NCBI GenBank assembly: GCA_946533615.1
Contig: CAMNBY010000065.1
Coordinates: forward strand, 1 to 8,472
From: an uncultured Clostridia bacterium
GTDB taxonomy: Bacteria; Bacillota; Clostridia; Oscillospirales; Ruminococcaceae
Length of the DNA: 8,472 nucleotides
Direction of reading: 5' to 3'
The notes under the pieces are model-generated. The model did not search any database and was not told the DNA's origin. It was given only the letters and a program-made list of their open reading frames with translations. Position numbers and translations under genes: made by a program. How positions within the stretch are numbered: position 1 is the stretch's first letter; every line of letters starts with the position of its first letter. Below are positions 1 through 5,384 of the stretch, in pieces.

Positions 1-713
1 CCGCTGAGCCCCGAAAAAGTCTCAGCCTGAGCGCCCATAGCGGCGCCGAGACGCTTGATCTCCTTTATTCCCCTGGTCATAAGGGCGGCCTTTGTGTTAT
101 CGCCCATGCCAAGGCCGTCGATAACGCCTGCGGCAAGGGCAATTACATTCTTCAGAGAACCGCCTATCTCGCAGCCGAGCACATCATCGTTCACATAAAC
201 ACGGAAGGTGGAATTTGAAAGAACGCTCTGTACATAGTAGGAGGCTTCCCTGTTATCAGACGCCACAACAACAGTCGTGGGAATGCCGCGAGCCAGCTCT
301 TCGGCGTGGCTGGGTCCTGTTAGAACAGCCACTGTGTTATCGGGAAAAACTTCCTTTATAACTGTGCTCATAGTCTTGAGAGAGCCGTTTTCGAGGCCTT
401 TGGCCGTGTTCAGAATTATCGAAGAGGGAGAAACAAACGGCTTCGCCTCTTCACAGACGCTCCTGAGGAACGAGGTAGGGATACCTACGATAACTATCTC
501 CTTATCCTTAACGCAGGAAATGTCCGTAGTCAGATGTACCTCCTTGGGTATCTTGACACCCGGAAGCTTGGCTTTAAGGCTTCCTGTACGGTGGATAGTG
601 TCGATCTCGTCTTGGAACTTCGACCAAACAGAAACGGAATGTCCGGCCTTGACACACATAACAGCCAGCGAAAGACCAAATGCGCCCGAACCAAGTATTG
701 CTACTGTTGCCAT
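1..713 (-). CDS. gpsA: NAD(P)-dependent glycerol-3-phosphate dehydrogenase, 3' end cut by window edge
   Basis: Cytosolic enzyme that reduces dihydroxyacetone phosphate to sn-glycerol-3-phosphate, the backbone precursor of phospholipids. The reading frame is open from an ATG at 711-713 to the left edge, giving 237 codons; the family is usually about 330-345 residues, so roughly 100 C-terminal residues are missing. Visible marks are the N-terminal Rossmann motif GSGAFG (residues 8-13), NTAKGLE (102-108), LTGPSHAEE (131-139), and the active-site helix EIGGSLKNVIALAAG (182-196) with the conserved Lys188. The fragment ends in TFSGLS, just before the family's GLGDL block. The start is fixed by an AAGGAGG site 8 nt upstream. 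It lies 3 nt after the plsY stop, so the two are surely co-transcribed and probably translationally coupled. Identity is certain; only the C-terminus is unseen. Confidence 0.97.
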   Translation of the reverse strand, partial: MATVAILGSGAFGLSLAVMCVKAGHSVSVWSKFQDEIDTIHRTGSLKAKLPGVKIPKEVHLTTDISCVKDKEIVIVGIPTSFLRSVCEEAKPFVSPSSIILNTAKGLENGSLKTMSTVIKEVFPDNTVAVLTGPSHAEELARGIPTTVVVASDNREASYYVQSVLSNSTFRVYVNDDVLGCEIGGSLKNVIALAAGVIDGLGMGDNTKAALMTRGIKEIKRLGAAMGAQAETFSGLS

Positions 714-716
714 TGT

Positions 717-1385
717 TCAGTCCTCCTTTTTCTTGGAGCCGAAGCTCAGCTTATTCTCGTTGCCTGCGATCAGGCGCTGGATATTGGGACGGTGCATATA
801 AATAATCAAACAAGCGAATATAAGCGCCATTCCTGCATTTATCAGGCGGTTGTCATTATCTCTCAGCAGCTGAGTAACAAAGGTGAATATAGGGTAAGAG
901 ATAGCAGCGCAGATCGAACCGAGGGAAACATACTTTGTTAGAGCTACGACCAGCGCAAAAACAGACACAGCCAGCACACAGGTTATCGGGTCTATAGCAA
1001 GCAGGGTCGTAGCGGTAAGAAGCACGCCCTTTCCGCCGTGAAAGCCGTAAAACACAGGGAAAATATGTCCAAGCATTACGAAAACGCCGGCAACATATCC
1101 GATAAACAGCTTGTCATCAAAGAAAACAACGCCGACAACGCGGGTGACGATTATACGACAGATAACAACGCCAACAACGCCTTTTGCAAGGTCGCAGAGC
1201 AGCGTTGCCAGCGCAGGGCCTTTGCCGAACACGCGAAGCACATTCGTAAGTCCTGCGTTGTTAGAGCCGTATTCACGGATGTCCTTGCCCTTTAAGAGCT
1301 TGCAGACGGTAATGGCAGAATTCACACTGCCGAGAAGATAGCAGAAAACTGCGGTAAATACAAGACATAATATCTTAGTAGTCAA
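717..1385 (-). CDS. plsY: Acyl-phosphate:glycerol-3-phosphate acyltransferase PlsY
   Basis: Integral membrane enzyme that transfers a fatty acyl group from acyl-phosphate to position 1 of glycerol-3-phosphate, giving lysophosphatidic acid, the first membrane step of phospholipid synthesis. The 222-residue protein is hydrophobic, with several membrane segments. It carries the PlsY motifs in order: GSNNAGLTNVLR (residues 40-51), GHIFPVFYGFHGGKG (106-120, the glycine-rich glycerol-3-phosphate site), KYVSLGSI (151-158), and a C-terminal HRPNIQRL block (198-205). The start is a TTG at 1383-1385. An AAAGGAA ribosome binding site (1395-1401) lies 9 nt upstream, and no ATG or GTG fits better. The gene begins 24 nt after der and ends 3 nt before gpsA, whose product supplies its substrate. 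PlsX, which makes the acyl-phosphate donor, is not in the window. Confidence 0.96.
   Translation of the reverse strand: MTTKILCLVFTAVFCYLLGSVNSAITVCKLLKGKDIREYGSNNAGLTNVLRVFGKGPALATLLCDLAKGVVGVVICRIIVTRVVGVVFFDDKLFIGYVAGVFVMLGHIFPVFYGFHGGKGVLLTATTLLAIDPITCVLAVSVFALVVALTKYVSLGSICAAISYPIFTFVTQLLRDNDNRLINAGMALIFACLIIYMHRPNIQRLIAGNENKLSFGSKKKED
722..728 (-). promoter_or_regulatory. gpsA ribosome binding site inside the plsY coding end
   Basis: AAGGAGG on the minus strand, 8 nt before the gpsA ATG. It is encoded by the last Lys-Glu-Asp codons of plsY, so ribosomes finishing PlsY pass directly over it. This fixes the gpsA start and suggests translational coupling. Confidence 0.85.
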
Positions 1386-1409
1386 GTTGATCGGTTCCTT
1401 TCAGAGCTT

Positions 1410-2741
1410 TTATTTGACATCATTCCTGTCGCGTTCGCGGACCTTGAGCACAATAGGAGTGCCGTCAAGAGAAAAAGTTTCTCTTATCTGGTTTTCGATA
1501 TAACGCTGATACGAAAAATGGAAAAGGTCGGCGCGGTTTACAAAGCATACGAACGTGGGCGGCTTTGTAGAAGCCTGAGTCATGTAATAGATCTTCAGCC
1601 TGCGGCCCTTATCCGAGGGCGGCTGAACTCTTGTAGTCGCATAAACAAGCACATCGTTGAGCTTGCCCGTAGGGATACGGACAGCGTTCTGCTTGGCAAC
1701 ATAAACAACGGTCTCGAAGAGCTTATTTATCCTGAGACCCGTCTTTGCCGAAACAAACACAAACGGCACATAGCTCATGAAGCTGAAATCAGCTTCCAGC
1801 TTCTTGCGGAATTCATCCATCGTCTTGGTGTCCTTCTCGATGGCATCCCACTTGTTAACGGCGATAACACAAGCCTTGCCCTTTTCATGAGCATAGCCTG
1901 CCACCTTGGAGTCTTGTTCGGTAAAGCCCACCTGAGCGTCGATCACTATAACCGCTACGTCAGCACGGTCAACAGCCATATAAGAGCGCAGGACGCTGTA
2001 ACGCTCAATGCTTTCCAGAACCTTTGACTTTTTTCTGATGCCCGCCGTGTCTATCAGCACGAACTTGCCCTGCTCGTTTTCAAGGTAAGTGTCCGTTGCA
2101 TCTCTGGTGGTACCCGCAATATCGGAAACGATCACCCTGTTTTCGCCGCACACGCAGTTGATGAGTGAGGATTTTCCGACATTCGGCTTTCCGATAACAG
2201 CAACAGAAATAACGTCCTCGCCGTAATCCTCGTTCTCGGTCTCGGGCAGCAGCTTCAGGACTTCATCAAGAAGGTCGCCGGTGCCGTGTCCGTGGACAGA
2301 CGAAACAGCAATCGGATCGCCAAGTCCAAGATTATAGAACTCATAAAACTCAGCAGGAGGCTCTCCTACCGCATCACATTTGTTAACGCAAAGCACTATG
2401 GGCTTTCCGCTTTTAAGCAGCATTGCGGCGACCTCGGAATCGTTAGCGGTAACGCCGGAACGCAGATCTGTAACAAATATCGTAACATCGGCCTTTGTGA
2501 TCGCAAGCTCGGCCTGTCGGCGCATCTGCACCAGTATAGTATCGTCGGACGCAGGCTCGATACCGCCTGTGTCAACGAGCATAAACTCTCTGTTGAGCCA
2601 TTCGCATTTAGCATAGATACGGTCGCGGGTAACGCCCGGAGTATCTTCAACTATGGAAAGCTTCTGTCCGATGAGCTTATTGAACAGTGTACTTTTTCCT
2701 ACATTCGGTCTTCCGACTATAGCAACGGTCGGCAAAGCCAT
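1410..2741 (-). CDS. der: Ribosome biogenesis GTPase Der (EngA)
   Basis: Essential double GTPase that acts in assembly of the 50S ribosomal subunit in the cytosol. Two complete G domains are visible. The first has GRPNVGKS (residues 10-17), DTGG (57-60) and NKCD (120-123). The second has GKPNVGKS (184-191), DTAG (231-234) and NKWD (296-299). A KH-like C-terminal domain follows (about 352-437), as expected for a full-length Der of 443 residues. I place the start at the ATG at 2739-2741 (MALPTVAIVG), 8 nt after a GAAAGGAG site. A GTG three codons further upstream overlaps that ribosome binding site and cannot be the start. It lies 29 nt after the DUF512 gene and 24 nt before plsY, with no promoter or terminator in either gap, so it belongs to the same operon. 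No odd features. Confidence 0.97.
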   Translation of the reverse strand: MALPTVAIVGRPNVGKSTLFNKLIGQKLSIVEDTPGVTRDRIYAKCEWLNREFMLVDTGGIEPASDDTILVQMRRQAELAITKADVTIFVTDLRSGVTANDSEVAAMLLKSGKPIVLCVNKCDAVGEPPAEFYEFYNLGLGDPIAVSSVHGHGTGDLLDEVLKLLPETENEDYGEDVISVAVIGKPNVGKSSLINCVCGENRVIVSDIAGTTRDATDTYLENEQGKFVLIDTAGIRKKSKVLESIERYSVLRSYMAVDRADVAVIVIDAQVGFTEQDSKVAGYAHEKGKACVIAVNKWDAIEKDTKTMDEFRKKLEADFSFMSYVPFVFVSAKTGLRINKLFETVVYVAKQNAVRIPTGKLNDVLVYATTRVQPPSDKGRRLKIYYMTQASTKPPTFVCFVNRADLFHFSYQRYIENQIRETFSLDGTPIVLKVRERDRNDVK

Positions 2742-2749
2742 CAGGCTCA

Positions 2750-2757
2750 CTCCTTTC
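2750..2757 (-). promoter_or_regulatory. der ribosome binding site, decides the start
   Basis: GAAAGGAG on the minus strand with an 8-nt spacer to the ATG at 2739-2741. Its last base is the first base of the in-frame GTG at 2748-2750, which rules that GTG out as the start. Confidence 0.75.
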
Positions 2758-2770
2758 TCAAGTCCTTATT

Positions 2771-4075
2771 TCAATATGTGATACCCAGTATCGCATCAAG
2801 ATATTCAAAACCGTCATTTCTGACGGCAGTAACTTTTATATCCAGCTCACGCTCAACATCGCTCACCGAGAGATCGTCAAGAAATATCGGCTCGTCAGCT
2901 TTAAGCATAACACGCGGTATCAAAAGCTCCTCGCCAAGCTCCCTGCCCCTCAGCTGGTCGATAAGATCGCCCGCAGTCACAAGTCCCGCAACAGTGATCG
3001 TCTCGCCGAAAAAGCGATTTACTATCCCGACGACTCGGATATCCAGCATCGGGTACTTCTTCATTATCTGTCCGGCAAGGTGCTTATGGAACGCCTCGGC
3101 GGCAGTTCCCGTGGCAAGTGTTATCCGCCTTGGAGACACACTTTCGGGTGCGTCCTCAAGCGCCTGATCAACCTCGTCCTGCAATGAGCGCAGCAGCCCT
3201 ACGCCGTTTTCATACTGAGGATAGTCCTCGTAAAACTCGGTAGGCGGCAGGTCGCGCTCGGCAAGCAGATAGAACTCATCGGCAGGATAGGCCATTCTGG
3301 TCTCCCACTTCTCAAGGCACTGCTTCTGCTTGGCCTCAATAATGTCTATCACAGCTTCTGCCTCGTTTTTTGTAAAAGGCCGCAGCGGATAGAGCCCCTC
3401 CCTGAACTTGGTAACACCGACCGGAACGACTGCCACGGACTGGATACTTGGCATAAGGGCTTCAAGGTCATCAAGCGTCCTCTGAAGCTCCGCGCCGTCG
3501 TTTATCTCAGGGCAGCATACGATCTGGCAGTTCATCATCAGGCCGCTGTCAGCTATCATTTTAAGGTAGCGAAGCTTCTCTCCGGCAAAACGGTTATGCA
3601 TCATCTTGCAGCGCAGCTCGGGATTTGTGGTATGCACAGAGACATTGATATTCAGCCTCATATCTATGATGCGCTGGATATCCTTGTCCGTCAGGTTTGT
3701 CAGGGTGACATAATTGCCCTGCAAAAAAGAAAGACGTGCATCATCGTCCTTGAAATACAGCGTCTCGCGCATTCCCTTCGGCATCTGGTCAATAAAGCAG
3801 AAGATGCACTTGTTCGAGCAGGTGCGCTTGTTATCCATCAGGAAAGACTGGAACTCAAGTCCGAGATCATCGAACTCGGATTTGATAACGACCTGCTCAA
3901 GGCGCTCTCCTTCACGCTCATAAACAAGCACCAGCCTGTCCTCTGCGCAGTAGAACATATAGTCAAGCACGTCGTTTATCTCGTGGCCGTTGACGCTTAT
4001 AAGAATATCGCCTTTTTTCAAGCCTGCACGAAAGGCAGGACTGTGCTTCATGATACCTGTAACCTCAGCAGACAA
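2771..4075 (-). CDS. PDZ / radical SAM / DUF512 domain protein of unknown substrate
   Basis: Predicted cytosolic iron-sulfur protein of the radical SAM superfamily; the reaction is unknown. Three parts are visible in 434 residues. An N-terminal PDZ-like domain (about 2-66) contains AGLKKGDILISVNG. A radical SAM core carries the cluster-binding CSNKCIFCF (Cys86, Cys90, Cys93, the CxxxCxxC signature) followed by GNYVTLTNL. A C-terminal DUF512 region (about 210-430) contains PVGVTKFREGLYPLRP and ADEFYLLAERDLP. The start is taken as the TTG at 4073-4075, after a GGGGGTGG purine-rich site, because the PDZ domain begins there. The first ATG is codon 9 and would clip it. The gene leads the run into der, plsY and gpsA, an order I recall as common in Clostridia. 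It starts only 36 nt after the rpmF terminator. Family assignment is firm; function is open. Confidence 0.92.
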   Translation of the reverse strand: MSAEVTGIMKHSPAFRAGLKKGDILISVNGHEINDVLDYMFYCAEDRLVLVYEREGERLEQVVIKSEFDDLGLEFQSFLMDNKRTCSNKCIFCFIDQMPKGMRETLYFKDDDARLSFLQGNYVTLTNLTDKDIQRIIDMRLNINVSVHTTNPELRCKMMHNRFAGEKLRYLKMIADSGLMMNCQIVCCPEINDGAELQRTLDDLEALMPSIQSVAVVPVGVTKFREGLYPLRPFTKNEAEAVIDIIEAKQKQCLEKWETRMAYPADEFYLLAERDLPPTEFYEDYPQYENGVGLLRSLQDEVDQALEDAPESVSPRRITLATGTAAEAFHKHLAGQIMKKYPMLDIRVVGIVNRFFGETITVAGLVTAGDLIDQLRGRELGEELLIPRVMLKADEPIFLDDLSVSDVERELDIKVTAVRNDGFEYLDAILGITY

Positions 4076-4111
4076 AGCAGACCCACCCCCGTAATGATTT
4101 CAAAACATAGC

Positions 4112-4147
4112 AAAAAGGCAGAGAAGTAAAAGTGCTCCTCTGCCCTT
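4112..4147 (-). terminator. Rho-independent terminator after rpmF
   Basis: On the minus strand, a GGCAGAGGAG / CTTCTCTGCC stem of 10 pairs (one G-U), extendable to about 13 at the base, closes an 8-nt loop (4127-4134). It is followed by TTTTT (4112-4116). It begins 12 nt after the rpmF stop codon and is well formed. The next start codon is only 36 nt downstream. Confidence 0.85.
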
Positions 4148-4159
4148 AGCAAGTCAAGA

Positions 4160-4342
4160 TCAGGCTTCCTTCTTGATAACCTCTACGCCCTTGTAATAGC
4201 CGCAGTTCTTGCAAACCTTATGGGGAGCGATGAGCTCGCCGCAGTTTGAGCATCTGCTGAGAGCGGGAGCTTCAAGCTTCCATACAGCCGAGCGTCTCTT
4301 GTCTCTTCTAGCCTTGGATACTTTTCTCTTTGGTACTGCCAT
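4160..4342 (-). CDS. rpmF: 50S ribosomal protein L32
   Basis: Small protein of the large ribosomal subunit. The 60-residue product starts MAVPKRKVSKARRDKRRS, the hallmark L32 N-terminus, and keeps a zinc ribbon with Cys31/Cys34 and Cys44/Cys47 (CSNC and CKNC), the zinc-binding form. The start is the ATG at 4340-4342, 8 nt after a perfect AAGGAGG. An in-frame GTG three codons upstream overlaps that site and is not the start. The gene lies 31 nt after yceD, its usual partner, is read from the yceD promoter, and is followed by an intrinsic terminator. Certain. Confidence 0.99.
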   Translation of the reverse strand: MAVPKRKVSKARRDKRRSAVWKLEAPALSRCSNCGELIAPHKVCKNCGYYKGVEVIKKEA

Positions 4343-4350
4343 TTGTGGCA

Positions 4351-4357
4351 CCTCCTT
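4351..4357 (-). promoter_or_regulatory. rpmF ribosome binding site, decides the start
   Basis: Perfect AAGGAGG on the minus strand, 8 nt before the ATG at 4340-4342. It overlaps the first base of the alternative GTG at 4349-4351, excluding that codon. Confidence 0.9.
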
Positions 4358-4373
4358 ATTTCATACTTTCAGG

Positions 4374-4823
4374 TCAATGCTCGCTGCAGCCGCAGCCGCC
4401 AAGATTAAGATCGGCGCCGCAGAACTGGCACAGTCCTTTGCAATCCTCCCTGCAAAGAATCTTTGTGGGGAGCTGGATCAAAAGATCGGTCACAGCAGCA
4501 TCGGTCACTTCAAGCCTGCAATTATTGCAGACAAGGTACTCGTCGTTATCGGACTCTTCGTTGACACAAACATGAGAAATATCATAGCTGTATTCACGCT
4601 CAAAGTCCTTGAGGCACCTGTCGCAGGTATGTGCAAGCACGGCATTTATCTTATAATCGAGCATAACAACTCCTGCACGGTTATAAGCCTTGCCGCTGAC
4701 CGAGATCGGAGAAGCAAGGGTGATATCAGGCGCGAACCGATCAAGCTCGTCCTGCGAGACAGAAAACTCAATGTCCTCGCTCTCGCCGACATTGTCGAAA
4801 AGCCGCTTCATCTGAAGTATCAT
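4374..4823 (-). CDS. yceD: YceD / DUF177 family protein, large-subunit rRNA accumulation factor
   Basis: Cytosolic protein of the YceD (DUF177) family, known in other bacteria and in plant plastids to be needed for normal 23S rRNA accumulation; the mechanism is poorly understood. The 149-residue product shows the family pattern. A central CDRCL (Cys67, Cys70) is followed by DLLIQLPTKILCREDCKGLC (113-132). The cysteine-rich tail has Cys124, 128, 132, 135, 144 and 146, probably a metal site. The start is the ATG at 4821-4823, 7 nt after GAGG; a second in-frame ATG four codons on is less well spaced. A fully consensus promoter stands just upstream, with a leader of only about 20 nt. rpmF follows after 31 nt, the most conserved neighbour of this family. 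Confident in family; the symbol follows the E. coli name. Confidence 0.93.
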   Translation of the reverse strand: MILQMKRLFDNVGESEDIEFSVSQDELDRFAPDITLASPISVSGKAYNRAGVVMLDYKINAVLAHTCDRCLKDFEREYSYDISHVCVNEESDNDEYLVCNNCRLEVTDAAVTDLLIQLPTKILCREDCKGLCQFCGADLNLGGCGCSEH

Positions 4824-4850
4824 AGCTTCACCTCAAACATCACAAATTTT

Positions 4851-4879
4851 ATTATAACCCGAGTTTTCGGATTTGTCAA
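4851..4879 (-). promoter_or_regulatory. Consensus sigma-A promoter for yceD-rpmF
   Basis: Minus strand: -35 TTGACA (4874-4879), a 17-bp spacer, and -10 TATAAT (4851-4856), a 12/12 match to the housekeeping consensus. An A-rich stretch upstream of the -35 could act as an UP element. Expected transcription start is near 4844. The spacer holds a centred 12-bp dyad (4859-4870). Confidence 0.9.
4859..4870. repeat. 12-bp dyad in the yceD promoter spacer
   Basis: CCGA-4 nt-TCGG inverted repeat centred in the 17-bp spacer between the -35 and -10 boxes. It may be a small operator or chance; the arms are only 4 bp. It is not a terminator, since no T-run follows. Confidence 0.35.
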
Positions 4880-4900
4880 TACTTTTTTGCTAACTTTCAA

Positions 4901-5305
4901 TTATTTGATGAAAGCTCTTACCTTTGCTGGCAGCTCTTCAACATCAGCAGAGATAGTCAGAACGACCTTAACGTCCTTTGCGAGCATAGCGAGCTTCTCG
5001 ATCATATCGCCGAGAGCCTCGTAGTCTCTGCCGCCGATCTTCAGGATGCCGTCAACGTATACCTGCTGTATATCGTAGTTGCCTGCCAGCATTCCGGCAA
5101 CGAAACCATAGAATGCGTCAAAGCTGTTGATGCCGTATTCCTCGGCGTCTACAAGTCTTACCTTGTGAGGGATGTCATAGGTGAGCTTCATGCCTCTCTC
5201 GATGCAGACAACATTGCCGGTCGCGGTCTCGAGCCCAGCCTTGATGGAATCAATAAGTATCTTGGTCTTGCCAGTACCTTTCTTTCCGGGTATCAGATTT
5301 ATCAT
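4901..5305 (-). CDS. Small P-loop nucleotide-binding protein, function unknown
   Basis: I do not recognise a characterised family. The 134-residue protein has a Walker A motif at its very start, GKKGTGKT (residues 7-14), after one hydrophobic strand (INLIP). A plausible Walker B strand, VYVDG, has Asp85, and a late strand KVVLTISADVEELP could be a RecA-like sensor strand. That is about the minimum for an ATPase core, with no second domain, signal peptide or membrane segment. The start is the ATG at 5303-5305, 8 nt after GGAG; a TTG two codons earlier is only 2 nt from that site. It follows pgi by 79 nt without a terminator or clear promoter, so it is probably co-transcribed with pgi. Automated labels such as PilT-like would rest on the P-loop alone. 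Real gene: confident; role: unknown. Confidence 0.85.
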   Translation of the reverse strand: MINLIPGKKGTGKTKILIDSIKAGLETATGNVVCIERGMKLTYDIPHKVRLVDAEEYGINSFDAFYGFVAGMLAGNYDIQQVYVDGILKIGGRDYEALGDMIEKLAMLAKDVKVVLTISADVEELPAKVRAFIK

Positions 5306-5344
5306 AATCAAAACTCCATTCTGTCCATGCGGACCTTTATTTTT

Positions 5345-5367
5345 AGAGGCCGGTCGTCACCGCCTCT
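5345..5367 (-). other. RNA hairpin in the pgi to P-loop gene gap
   Basis: AGAGGCGG pairs with CCGGCCTCT (8 bp, one bulged base) around a 6-nt loop, in the minus-strand transcript. It is followed by AAAAATAAA, not a T-run, so it is not an intrinsic terminator. It could be a processing or mRNA-stability element downstream of pgi. Confidence 0.4.
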
Positions 5368-5384
5368 TTGTCCCTGATTTGGGT

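Noticed and set aside
277..801. Plus-strand open frames opposite gpsA and plsY, and similar ones near 4209-5024 and 7174-7827
   Set aside because: All lie antisense to clearly identified genes and carry no domain, signal or ribosome binding site; they are treated as shadows.
2286..3167. A 293-codon plus-strand frame opposite der and the DUF512 gene
   Set aside because: It crosses two certain minus-strand genes and their intergenic gap, is low in complexity (serine-rich) and matches no known protein pattern.
5345..5367. Intrinsic terminator after pgi
   Set aside because: The hairpin is followed by an A-rich run on the minus strand and by no long T-run on the plus strand, so it does not fit an intrinsic terminator in either direction.
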